From assembly GCA_964570665.1 (NCBI GenBank), contig CAZMZH010000007.1, positions 1 to 64,000 of the forward strand: DNA of 64,000 bases, read 5' to 3'. Origin of the DNA: JAJDAT01 sp964570665 (GTDB lineage Bacteria; Nitrospinota; Nitrospinia; Nitrospinales; JAJDAT01). Made by a program: the position numbers and the translations under genes. The notes beneath the pieces were generated by a model. The model did not search any database. It saw only the letters and a program-made list of their open reading frames with translations, and was not told where the DNA came from. Shown in pieces: positions 17,781-25,833 of the stretch (position 1 is its first letter; the number at the start of each line of letters is the position of its first letter).

Positions 17781-18074
17781 TTACCGAGCCGTTTCCTCAC
17801 ACTTCTCCGTTCCATACGGGTCAACCTTGCAGTTTTTCCGACATTGATAATCGCCGTTAGAATCAATTCTCATTGCTTTAATTTTTAATTTAGCGGCATC
17901 CTGGCATTGTTCAAGAGTTACAAATTTACCAATTTCAAATTTCATATTAGGAGCCCCAATTCCGCCCGGATAAACTGTTCCCTTCCAAATCTTTTTACTT
18001 TCATCGACACAACCTATCCAGTTAATCGTGAAAACTAGTAAAACCAAAGAAAGGAATGTGAAAGATTTAACCAT
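17781..18074 (-). CDS. Small secreted cysteine-containing protein
   Basis: 97 residues. An N-terminal hydrophobic signal (~4-20) is followed by 'WIGC', a weak lipobox, so it may be a lipoprotein. The mature part has four further cysteines ('EQCQDA', 'YQCRKNC', 'EKCEET') and no recognised domain. The first-cysteine context fits lipidation poorly (Trp at -3), so a soluble periplasmic protein is the alternative. It converges with the CheY-like gene, 14 bases apart. Confidence 0.6.
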   Translation of the reverse strand: MVKSFTFLSLVLLVFTINWIGCVDESKKIWKGTVYPGGIGAPNMKFEIGKFVTLEQCQDAAKLKIKAMRIDSNGDYQCRKNCKVDPYGTEKCEETAR

Positions 18075-18237
18075 TTTTAATTAAATTTTTTGGAAACTAA
18101 TTACTGATTATTTTTATAATGCTAACTTAATCCTTATTTAAGTTTATTAAACTACATATAGGATTCCAAGTTTTTGTTCCACCTTAACCGAGCCCAAAAA
18201 CATTAAAAGTTCAAAATTAAAAAATATTATAATATTT

Positions 18238-20028
18238 TTGCTCTTATTTTTAATCGTTTTAGAAGTTTATTTCCGATTATATTCTCCTCAACAAATTTTT
18301 GATAATCATACAACTTCGGCCTTCGGGCTCCCAACCGCTTTTCGCGCCAATCTAAATTCGGACCGAACTGAGAGAGGCCTTTCCTTTCGTATAAAAACAG
18401 ATTCTCGTCATTTAAGAAGTTTTAGTCCAGTTGTCTATGAAAAACCAAAAAACACTTTCAGAATCTTATGTTTAGGAGGGTCTATTTTCGCGGCAAATGG
18501 CGTTAATAACGACGAAACATTCTCTTACTTTTTACAAAAAACTTTCAAGGAAAATCTGCCAGAACATAATATTGAAGTAATAAATACCGCAAAAAATTCT
18601 TGGGAAATTGCAGAATATTACACTTTCATAAAAAACGAAGGTTTTAAATACTCTCCAGATCTTATTATTGCTTATTTCCATACGGGTGAATTGTCAACCA
18701 TGGATTTTTCTGAACTGGAAGCGAATACTCTTGAGTTTAAGAGAATGAACAGCGCAACGGTTCAAATAAAAATTAAAGGGCTTTCGTTCAACCATCATTT
18801 AAATAATTTATCGGTTGTAACCTTAAATCTTATCCATAACCTACCCTATTATGAAAAATTATTTAACATCTCGCATTTAATTCGATCGCTAGAAAACCTC
18901 GCAAGAAATAATTTGATTAAAAAAGTAAAATACCAAAACGAATCGGATCGGTTAAATCTTAAAAATAACATGCAGAAATGGAAAATTAAGTCATCCGATC
19001 ACATTCACTGGAAAACCGAATTTGGAGAAATAAAAAATACCAATGCATCGCAAATGGAAAATGTTCTCTATAGTATTGCTTTGGCTAAATTTTATTCGTT
19101 GTTAAAAAGCATAAACAGTAAACTACTTTTTCTAATTGTCCCAGCCCCACAAGAAGTCTTAAAAGTCGAAGTTTATCCCGAGAATTTAATCCCATTTAAA
19201 ATAGATTTACGCCAACCATTTACGCTTCTAAACTTATTAGATCCTTTAGAAAAATTCCAAGAAAAAAACTTATTTCCGCTAAATTTACCAAACATTATTC
19301 ATTGGACTCCGGCTGGGCATCATATTGCCGCTAAAACCACTTATCAGTCGATACTTAAAGCAAAATTCTTACCGAATATAAGCCCAATAAAAGAAAATCT
19401 ATTAAATTTAGAAGATCCTCTTTTAGTAAAAACTATTGGCAGTTCAAACGCGAGAATTACGTCTCTATTAAATAAAACGGGATATGATTCTTACACTAAG
19501 GGAGTGATCTATCTAAAACAAAATAAACTCGATCTAGCCGAAAAATATCTTAAAGATTCTTTGGATCTCCAACCCAATTTTATGAAAGCGTTATGGGGTT
19601 TAGCGAAACTAAATTATGAGAAAAAAGATTATCAAGAGTCTCTCAATATCTTAAGAAATTTTCCTACTAACGATTCCAACGCCGATCAAATTCACACCAT
19701 GCAGGCGATGAGTTATTTTAAATTAAGGCAATTCGATAAGGCAGATTTGATGTTCTCAAAAGCAATTAGCTTGTCTCCAGAAAACCCTTTTCATCATTAT
19801 AATTTTGGAAAATCTTTATTCCTTAGGAAAAACTATAAGCAAGCCATTCTTGAACTTGAAAAAGCCGACCACCTATTACCTAACAATGTCAATATTCTCA
19901 CTACTAAAGGATCAACCTATTTTATGATGGGGAATAAACTTCAAGCCATAAAGGACTATGAACAAGCGTTAATGATTGATCCGAAAAATCAAACCATCAA
20001 AAGCACCTTACAAATATTCAAAATGTAA
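18238..20028 (+). CDS. SGNH-hydrolase-like membrane protein with C-terminal TPR repeats
   Basis: 596 residues from a TTG. A membrane segment at the N-terminus precedes an SGNH/GDSL-like domain: 'ILCLGGSIFAANGV' is the nucleophile block (GGS in place of GDS), 'NTAKNSW' a later block, and 'HWTPAGHHIAA' the C-terminal catalytic-His block. From ~420 to 590 there are about four tetratricopeptide repeats ('ALWGLAKLNYEKKDYQESL', 'AMSYFKLRQFDKAD', 'YNFGKSLFLRKNYKQAI'). The open frame extends upstream to 18151 with no ATG, GTG or TTG, and the membrane helix continues in that frame, so the true start may be an ATT at 18202. I infer a role in envelope polysaccharide modification. Confidence 0.7.
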   Translation: MLLFLIVLEVYFRLYSPQQIFDNHTTSAFGLPTAFRANLNSDRTERGLSFRIKTDSRHLRSFSPVVYEKPKNTFRILCLGGSIFAANGVNNDETFSYFLQKTFKENLPEHNIEVINTAKNSWEIAEYYTFIKNEGFKYSPDLIIAYFHTGELSTMDFSELEANTLEFKRMNSATVQIKIKGLSFNHHLNNLSVVTLNLIHNLPYYEKLFNISHLIRSLENLARNNLIKKVKYQNESDRLNLKNNMQKWKIKSSDHIHWKTEFGEIKNTNASQMENVLYSIALAKFYSLLKSINSKLLFLIVPAPQEVLKVEVYPENLIPFKIDLRQPFTLLNLLDPLEKFQEKNLFPLNLPNIIHWTPAGHHIAAKTTYQSILKAKFLPNISPIKENLLNLEDPLLVKTIGSSNARITSLLNKTGYDSYTKGVIYLKQNKLDLAEKYLKDSLDLQPNFMKALWGLAKLNYEKKDYQESLNILRNFPTNDSNADQIHTMQAMSYFKLRQFDKADLMFSKAISLSPENPFHHYNFGKSLFLRKNYKQAILELEKADHLLPNNVNILTTKGSTYFMMGNKLQAIKDYEQALMIDPKNQTIKSTLQIFKM

Positions 20029-20101
20029 ATTAATGAAGAAGATAACGCTGGCGTAAAAATAAATAGGCAAAAACTTTCCTATACAAGCTGGAGTGGAAAA
20101 C

Positions 20102-20164
20102 ATGAAATTAGGATCGTATTGGGTTTCTGATGGAAACCAAATCCATGGGGGTCAACCTCGCTGA
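20102..20164 (+). CDS. Possible 20-residue peptide
   Basis: ATG at 20102 with GGAG at 20090-20093 (8-base spacing), then 20 codons and TGA. The peptide (MKLGSYWVSDGNQ, then IHGGQPR) shows no known motif. It sits between converging genes. The only support is the ribosome site, and it could be a gene remnant. Confidence 0.2.
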   Translation: MKLGSYWVSDGNQIHGGQPR

Positions 20165-20178
20165 TTAAATAAGGAGAT

Positions 20179-20982
20179 TTAAGGGAGTGTGAGAATAATA
20201 TTTTTCTTCTTACCACTTTCAATATTAATATCGATTGTTTTTTCTCCGATATAAGGGTGCCAAATAGTTAATTTATGAGTACCAGGAGGAATACTGTCAA
20301 TTTCAAAGGATCCATTTTTGGAACTTAGAGCATAATAAGGATTCCATACAATCCGAGTACTAGAAGTCATCCAAGGATGCTGTTCGCATTCAATATAAAA
20401 ATGAGTATCGCGCTCCTTTTTAAAATAGTTTAAAGACTTGGTAACATCAACTTGAGCGCCTTTATTAAGCAACCATTTTTTGAACAGGATTTTTTTTGTT
20501 TTTTCTCCGATGGAATATCCTTTAGGATTGTGAAGCACGCCACTGTCATGATTACGAACTATTAACATGTTTGAGATTGATTTTTTTAAGGGGCGGCTAA
20601 TAGTCGCTACCTTGGGGAAACTTTGGCAGTTTTTAAAGTCGATTTCCAAGGCTTTACTTTTCCAGGGCTTACCTTGACGAATACCATCAAAAAAAATAAC
20701 GGCATCTTTTAAATATCCATCCATAACTTCGACGTGTTGCAGTAACAAGTGATTTTGTTTGTCAACCGGGGCTTGCTTGATACAGAACGCGCTATTTTTT
20801 TCGTTTTCAAGTTTAACTTTGACAGGCTCCGGAATAACGCCTTCAAACTTTACAACCCCCTCAAGCCCTCCGCCATCTACAGGCGCTTCCTGGTACCAAG
20901 GTCTTTTCGCTTGTATTGGAGAAACGGTTAACATGAAAAACGCAACCACCGCAACCAAGCTAAAAATATTTTTCCTATACAT
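20179..20982 (-). CDS. Periplasmic carboxypeptidase-regulatory/cupredoxin-like protein
   Basis: 267 residues with a signal peptide (~1-25, 'IQAK'). The N-terminal 'GGLEGVVKFEGVIPEPVKV' and C-terminal 'NGSFEIDSIPPGTHKLTIWHPYIGEK' are the beta strands of a carboxypeptidase regulatory-like (transthyretin-type) fold. The centre carries 'VRNHDSGVLHN' and 'FYIECEQHPWM', which place His/Cys/Met where cupredoxin-like copper proteins have their ligands. It sits immediately downstream of two cytochrome c genes on the same strand, so I infer an electron-transfer or metal-handling partner in the periplasm. Confidence 0.65.
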   Translation of the reverse strand: MYRKNIFSLVAVVAFFMLTVSPIQAKRPWYQEAPVDGGGLEGVVKFEGVIPEPVKVKLENEKNSAFCIKQAPVDKQNHLLLQHVEVMDGYLKDAVIFFDGIRQGKPWKSKALEIDFKNCQSFPKVATISRPLKKSISNMLIVRNHDSGVLHNPKGYSIGEKTKKILFKKWLLNKGAQVDVTKSLNYFKKERDTHFYIECEQHPWMTSSTRIVWNPYYALSSKNGSFEIDSIPPGTHKLTIWHPYIGEKTIDINIESGKKKNIILTLP

Positions 20983-21041
20983 ATCCGCCTCTCATCAATT
21001 GTTTAATTTTATTTTCCCATTGCATCGACAAGAAAATCGCT

Positions 21042-21710
21042 CTACTTGATACAACCATGGAGCCTGACGGCGATCAAAGAAAGAGTATTATCTTTCTCCT
21101 TTAATTTCACGTGAGTACGGGAAACCTTTTTTTTCATCAATCTTTTCAGGAAGCCTTTATTATCTGCAGGAGTAATACGAACATTACTACCCTCACGAGT
21201 TACGGTCACAATATCTGGTTTTTCTACTTCAATATTAAATTCTTTTAAATCTAAGCCATCCCTACCAACATCAATGACTTGGGCAGAATTCACACATAAA
21301 TTAACGGTTAAATGTGTTTCCGCAAGTAAGGAACGAATATAGATTAAAAGTTCTTCAATTTGTTCATCATCAAAATCAGGATGGGCCGGCATAGCGGTAC
21401 CCAGGGTTCCATTTTTTATTGCTGAAATTATTTGACTGTCTGGTACGCGAGACATTTCCATGAAACTTGTAAAATCGCGAGGTTTGGGATCAAGTCCCGC
21501 AGCCAAAAATCCCTCCCCATCCCCGAGTTCGCCATGACACATGGTGCAATTGGATTCTTGGAAAATAAGCTCGCCTTTGGAGGTTGCTAGAGGTTGGGGG
21601 AGTTTGGTGAATTTTTCATAGCTACCGATGGCATAAGCAAGACTACAAAAAACCAAGGTGGTAAAAAGGATCGCTAGAATTTGTATTATGATTTTTTTAT
21701 TTTTTATCAC
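21042..21710 (-). CDS. Periplasmic mono-haem cytochrome c with C-terminal extension
   Basis: 222 residues, GTG start, N-terminal signal or anchor (~7-27). One haem site C55-T-M-C58-H59 within 'FQESNCTMCHGELGDGEG', and a likely axial Met in 'GTLGTAMPAHPDF'. A class I cytochrome c fold ends near residue 130 ('EELLIYIRSLL'). The ~90-residue C-terminal extension (two beta-rich halves, one Cys near the end) is not recognised. It belongs to a cluster with the cytochrome at 21769 and the cupredoxin-like gene at 20179. Confidence 0.85.
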   Translation of the reverse strand: MIKNKKIIIQILAILFTTLVFCSLAYAIGSYEKFTKLPQPLATSKGELIFQESNCTMCHGELGDGEGFLAAGLDPKPRDFTSFMEMSRVPDSQIISAIKNGTLGTAMPAHPDFDDEQIEELLIYIRSLLAETHLTVNLCVNSAQVIDVGRDGLDLKEFNIEVEKPDIVTVTREGSNVRITPADNKGFLKRLMKKKVSRTHVKLKEKDNTLSLIAVRLHGCIK

Positions 21711-21768
21711 TTTTATTCCAATTTGTTTAACAACTTGAAATTTTGAGAAATGAAACTATTAACTAATT

Positions 21769-22215
21769 TCATTTCCCATTATTAAATAGGCGAATATACC
21801 TAATGAGTCGCCATATTTCCTTGTCTCTAAGAGTCTTGAAAGGCATCATTCCGGTGCCTTTGGAACCATTTTTAATAACCCAAAAAAGTTGCCCGTCAGG
21901 TATTTTATCCATCATTGATTTGCAGATAAAGTTTCTTGGGTGAGGATTCATGCCTTTAGACATTTTACCTTGACCATCGCCCTTTTCTCCATGGCACTTG
22001 GCACAGGCAATAGGTTTAGCTTCTTTATGGTACAAAGCCTTACCTGCGGAAATGTTTGCGGGCGTGGGTTTAACCGGGTTTTTGGCTTTGTAAATTTTAG
22101 CTGGAGCTTTTGGTGTGTTTCTAATTTGAGAACAATCGGACGAAAAAGCAGGTGAACTAATTCCTACTAAAAATAAACTGGATAATGCCATCAACATGTT
22201 CTTGTTTATTGTCAT
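21769..22215 (-). CDS. Periplasmic mono-haem cytochrome c
   Basis: 148 residues with a signal peptide (~1-26, 'AFS'). The haem-binding C71-A-K-C74-H75 lies in 'IACAKCHGEKGDGQGKMSKG', the axial Met in 'GTGMMPFK', and the final helix is 'EIWRLIRYIRLF'. The arrangement 'PHPRNF', then 'IPDGQLFWVIKNGSKGTGMM' is the same as in the neighbouring cytochrome ('PKPRDF', 'VPDSQIISAIKNGTLGTAM'), so the two genes are paralogues. It is first in the likely three-gene operon. Confidence 0.87.
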   Translation of the reverse strand: MTINKNMLMALSSLFLVGISSPAFSSDCSQIRNTPKAPAKIYKAKNPVKPTPANISAGKALYHKEAKPIACAKCHGEKGDGQGKMSKGMNPHPRNFICKSMMDKIPDGQLFWVIKNGSKGTGMMPFKTLRDKEIWRLIRYIRLFNNGK

Positions 22216-22600
22216 TTAAAACTCTATTTAAATATTAATATAAAGGTTTGTTGAATGACCTTGATTTACCGTATAAAAATGTTCGCTTACGGTTATTTAC
22301 ATCCCTATTTAGAATTTAGATATTTAAAATGCCAAATTATTCAATTTTTATCTATTTTTAGTTCCTCATAAATTTCATATAAGTCACAAATTAAAATGAA
22401 CCGCTGATCAATAAAATTATTTATTTTTTCGATTAAACTTTTAATTTTTAGGCCATTTTTGGCCGGAATTTTAAAGAAAAAATAGTTTAAATTTTATTTA
22501 TTATATAGCGCTCAAAGCCATTCTCAATCATAGGTACTTTCATTATAAAAATCTGCAAAGGTTATTTTCATTTCGTTTTGAATTAACTTAAAATAGTGAA
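22216..22600. other. Divergent intergenic region
   Basis: 385 very AT-rich bases between the cytochrome operon and the hydrolase. It contains a small perfect hairpin GGCCA-TTTT-TGGCC (22451-22464), without a T run, of unknown meaning. Promoters for both directions must be here, but I cannot place them with confidence. Confidence 0.4.
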
Positions 22601-23443
22601 ATGAATATTGAAACCACAATACTTTTGTTGATTACTATAGCATCGACTTTAGGCTATGCCGAAGCTGCCAACAGAGAATCCACTGTTTGTGGTCCTATAA
22701 AAGAGCGTTTCTACTTTTGGATGTGGAGTATGAACGCGCCCTCCCCCGACCCCACCCGTGTAGCTCAATTCAAAAATATTGAACCTCTTAGCTTCACTAC
22801 TTCTGATAATAAGAAATTGGCGGGATATAAATACTTATCGCATAAGACCAACGGAGAAAGAACAAAAGCCAAAGGTTATTTATTAGTCGCAATGGGTAAT
22901 GCGATGATTGCCGATAGGATGATAACGAGTTTTAGTGAATTCGCCAAAAATGATTTCGACGTCATTATTTATGATCATAGAGGTTATGGTAATTCGGAAG
23001 GAAAACGTCGTTTAAATGCAATGATTGAAGACTATAAAGAAATAACTCTTTCTCTCAATCAAACTTATGACCGAAGTTTTCTTTATGGGATTTCGCTAGG
23101 AGGAGTTTTTATTGCAAACGTATTAGGGGCTGGTATTGATTTTGACGCCGCTGTTATTGATTCCAGTCCCAGTCGACTTTCGCCCCATGGATGCCCGCAA
23201 AGGGTTGATGCTGTCGAAAACCTTCCCAAAGACACAAGTAAACTTTTAGTGATAACGGGAAAGAAAGATCAAGTTTTGGGCGATGATATGACACAAGAAC
23301 TAAGGGAAGAAGCAGATCGTAGAGGCGCTAAAACCTTCCATGGAGAACGTTTCGCTCACCCTTTTATGGACTCTAGCCAGGACATTCATCAAGAGCGGAT
23401 GGATTTAATACTGAAATTCTTATGGGAATCTAATTTGGACTAA
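22601..23443 (+). CDS. Secreted alpha/beta hydrolase
   Basis: 280 residues with an N-terminal signal (~1-22, 'AEAA'). The nucleophile elbow is G-I-S165-L-G-G, the acid likely the Asp of 'TGKKDQVLG', and the histidine in 'ERFAHPFMD'. 'VIIYDHRGYGNSEG' is the oxyanion/strand-4 region. Substrate unknown. Two further features fit a periplasmic location: cysteines at 30 and in 'HGCPQ'. Confidence 0.8.
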   Translation: MNIETTILLLITIASTLGYAEAANRESTVCGPIKERFYFWMWSMNAPSPDPTRVAQFKNIEPLSFTTSDNKKLAGYKYLSHKTNGERTKAKGYLLVAMGNAMIADRMITSFSEFAKNDFDVIIYDHRGYGNSEGKRRLNAMIEDYKEITLSLNQTYDRSFLYGISLGGVFIANVLGAGIDFDAAVIDSSPSRLSPHGCPQRVDAVENLPKDTSKLLVITGKKDQVLGDDMTQELREEADRRGAKTFHGERFAHPFMDSSQDIHQERMDLILKFLWESNLD

Positions 23444-23501
23444 AAAATTAATTTAATAAATTCTTAAGGAATTAGCAAACAAACGCTGAATAATTAGCCT
23501 A

Positions 23502-23539
23502 GATTCTTCGTCGCCCTTTCAGAGCTCCTCAAGAATGAC
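23502..23539. repeat. REP-like palindromic element
   Basis: A GATTCTTC...GAAGAATGAC-type imperfect inverted repeat between convergent genes. Similar palindromes built on 'GATCCTTC / GAAGGATC' or 'GATTCTTC' with internal 'GAGC...CGAAG' occur many times in this window (see 25069, 39326, 46893, 53531, 61345). Confidence 0.55.
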
Positions 23540-23642
23540 TTTGATTCAGGCGTTTATTTAGCTCAATATTTTTTCATACCATTATTAAAATAATTCCTTT
23601 TCAATTAATGCAGTTCTCGTAATACGCTTAAAAAGAAATAGA

Positions 23643-24581
23643 TTAAGAAATTAAATTATCGATTCCTTTTAAAAAGCTTTTCATATAACGAATCTTTGAT
23701 AATAAAAAAGGGTCTGTCTTTGCCCACTCCATTATTTTCTTCCTTTCAGACGCGATAAAAAGGCAAGCATAAATCTCCGCTTTATCTTCCTCTAAACCCG
23801 ACATGGAATACAAATTTACAAATCCTTTTTGGGGATGACTTAGTGGAAACATATTGGAAGATCTTGCATTAATACCTCCCGAACCATATCGAAACTGTTT
23901 AGAATTTAACCGATCCCAGTTGGGATCTTTCCAGTAGGCATCTCTATTAAACTCTTGTTCTATCATATGATACAACTCATGATGAATCAAATGTCTTATA
24001 TAAACCTTATCGTACCTGGGAACATCAAAATTAAGAACCAAACTTTCTTTAAAATAATCTGGAAGCGCCTGGCGTATTTGACCGTTTATGGACAGGTTTT
24101 TTACAATAACGACAGAACCAAGTTTAATCTTGCTTATAAAAGATAGCGGGTATTTTTTAAACTCTTCGCAAACAATTACGGCATAAGATAAAAGAAGTGG
24201 CAAATCTTGGGAACTTGCCGATTTATAACCTAACTTCCAAGTAAAGGTGGGAATCTTTTTGTAAATAAATCGGATGCGGAAATAACCTTCTAACTTAGAA
24301 AAAAGATCGTCAAGATTTTTCTTCGTGTTAATTTTTGAATTAACAACGCATGAAAGATTATTTTTTAGGGCTGAGGAGGATTGGTTTCTTTTTTTTATAA
24401 TTGAATTTCGTTTATTTAGCGGAATATTACTTGGGTTGTCCGTATAGTGAACGCTTCCCTTGTCGTCAATCCAACGAAAAATTTCGGCATTTGCATCGTG
24501 CAAATTATAAGAATCATATAAAAATAACGATAAAACCGAAATAGCCAGAAAAATTAGATGGGTTCTAATTTTTTCCAACAT
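23643..24581 (-). CDS. DUF4124 protein with an HExxH metallopeptidase-like domain
   Basis: 312 residues. After an N-terminal membrane/signal segment (~8-23), 'AEIFRWIDDKGSVHYTDNPSNIP' is a clear DUF4124 motif. The C-terminal half contains 'IHHELYHMIEQEF' (HExxH at ~199-203), and 'GLEEDKAEIYACLF' downstream may supply a third zinc ligand. The pattern is that of a secreted zincin-like peptidase of the 'putative zinc-binding metallopeptidase' kind. Actual activity and substrate are not known. Confidence 0.7.
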   Translation of the reverse strand: MLEKIRTHLIFLAISVLSLFLYDSYNLHDANAEIFRWIDDKGSVHYTDNPSNIPLNKRNSIIKKRNQSSSALKNNLSCVVNSKINTKKNLDDLFSKLEGYFRIRFIYKKIPTFTWKLGYKSASSQDLPLLLSYAVIVCEEFKKYPLSFISKIKLGSVVIVKNLSINGQIRQALPDYFKESLVLNFDVPRYDKVYIRHLIHHELYHMIEQEFNRDAYWKDPNWDRLNSKQFRYGSGGINARSSNMFPLSHPQKGFVNLYSMSGLEEDKAEIYACLFIASERKKIMEWAKTDPFLLSKIRYMKSFLKGIDNLIS

Positions 24582-24651
24582 TTTAAAAAAAACTAATAAT
24601 AGTAAATTTTTTTAAGATGGGGGCCACTAGGAATTAGAACTCATAAATTTA

Positions 24652-24912
24652 TTACTTTTCGAGAAGTTTGAATTCCATTAAAGGGGTTCCTACTTCAACA
24701 TACTCGTCTTCGTCAATATATACTTCTTCAATCACTCCGTCTTCTGGAGCCGTTAAAGTCCAATATCCTTCGGCAACGAGTTCGGCAACCGGTTGGCCTT
24801 TTTTAACGGTATCCCCCGGCCCTACTAAGTATTTTTCAACTTTTCCGGTTTCCATAGTGGGATACATTTCTTCCATATATATATAAGGATCAAACTCCTC
24901 ATTTTCTTCCAT
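24652..24912 (-). CDS. Lipoyl/biotinyl-like domain protein without the modified lysine
   Basis: 86 residues from the ATG at 24912, which has GGAG 8 bases upstream; an in-frame TTG at 24939 has none. The fold is a biotinyl/lipoyl domain: 'YPTMETGKVEKYLVGPGDTVKKGQPVAELVAEG', then 'APEDGVIEEVYIDEDEYVEVGTPLMEF'. (These two quotations are the domain's two halves.) The hairpin that should read E-x-D/M-K reads V-A-E-G-Y-W, so the lysine that carries lipoate or biotin is missing. It is a free-standing domain with no neighbouring dehydrogenase or carboxylase. Confidence 0.75.
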   Translation of the reverse strand: MEENEEFDPYIYMEEMYPTMETGKVEKYLVGPGDTVKKGQPVAELVAEGYWTLTAPEDGVIEEVYIDEDEYVEVGTPLMEFKLLEK

Positions 24913-25296
24913 TGCTACCGCTCCAAATCTGTTGAACAAATAAATGTTTTAGCTATTTTAATGCTAAAATATATCTTTAATTTTATTAAATAAAAAGTTT
25001 TCTAAAAAACTTTTGCTTTTTTGAATTAGAAATAGGGTTTGAGAACCTTATAAGGAAGTTAAAAACGAGATCCCTCGACTACGCTCGGGATGACGCGCGG
25101 GCGGGACTTTATAATTCTAGTTGTTTAACCTATCTATGCGCAAATCTAATAGTTCTCAGGATGATAATTTTAACCCTAAGGATGATGCGCAAGGGGAACT
25201 TAATAACTCTAATTCTTTTGTTAATTTACAATCTAAACAAGTTTATCCCACAAAGTGGGTTTATTTCTTTGATCATTTCACAAATCAATCATACCT
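24913..25296. other. Intergenic region with one REP-like hairpin
   Basis: 384 bases. It contains the palindrome GATCCC-TCGACTACGCTC-GGGATGAC at 25069-25094, a member of the dispersed repeat family. Otherwise AT-rich with no visible gene. Confidence 0.5.
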
Positions 25297-25515
25297 ATGA
25301 TAATTAAATTACAGCCTGGCGACGCTCTTTTCGAACCTATTTCCAACAATACTGGAGAAGTCCTTAAAATTACTCCGCACCCAAATGGTAAAATTGTGCT
25401 TATTCGATGGCGTATGGAAGGCCAATTACACCACGACACCGAACACTTTTACGCAAAAGTGGCAAAAAGCATTAAACACGGCGAATTGGAATATACGCCA
25501 AAGTCCGAGCAATAA
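25297..25515 (+). CDS. Small conserved-looking hypothetical protein
   Basis: 72 residues: 'LQPGDALFEPISNNTGEVLKI', then 'GKIVLIRWRMEGQLHHDTEHF' looks like a small beta-barrel (SH3-like) domain. No family recognised. It ends 13 bases before a converging gene. Confidence 0.5.
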   Translation: MIIKLQPGDALFEPISNNTGEVLKITPHPNGKIVLIRWRMEGQLHHDTEHFYAKVAKSIKHGELEYTPKSEQ

Positions 25516-25527
25516 ACTACTTAACGA

Positions 25528-25812
25528 TTAACTCCGATAAACGGTGTGTTTTGGACGTCCCGCTAATATATTTTCTTTTCCAAATTTGGCTACATCTTTA
25601 AACTTTTGAGATCCCATAAAAGCATTGAAGGCGTCTTCTGAGTCCCAAGCCGAAACGATTAAATAAGATTGAGGGTCGCTAACGTCTTTATAAAGTGACG
25701 ATTCGCCATGACCTTCCATCTCTTCCATGACCTTTAATACGCTGGCAAAAACGTCTTCAAATACTTTTTCTTTGCCGGGAATCATTTTATAATTCATACC
25801 AATCGTTACCAT
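25528..25812 (-). CDS. Antibiotic biosynthesis monooxygenase (ABM)-like domain protein
   Basis: 94 residues: 'VTIGMNYKMIPGKEKVFEDVF', then 'YKDVSDPQSYLIVSAWDSEDAFNAFM' and 'FKDVAKFG' follow the ABM ferredoxin-like fold (small dimeric proteins including quinol and haem-degrading monooxygenases). A GGAGAAAA ribosome site precedes the ATG. The catalytic residues vary in this family, so no substrate is proposed. It follows the radical SAM gene by 22 bases and may be last in the fab operon. Confidence 0.75.
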   Translation of the reverse strand: MVTIGMNYKMIPGKEKVFEDVFASVLKVMEEMEGHGESSLYKDVSDPQSYLIVSAWDSEDAFNAFMGSQKFKDVAKFGKENILAGRPKHTVYRS

Positions 25813-25833
25813 AAAGCTTTTCTCCCTATAATA

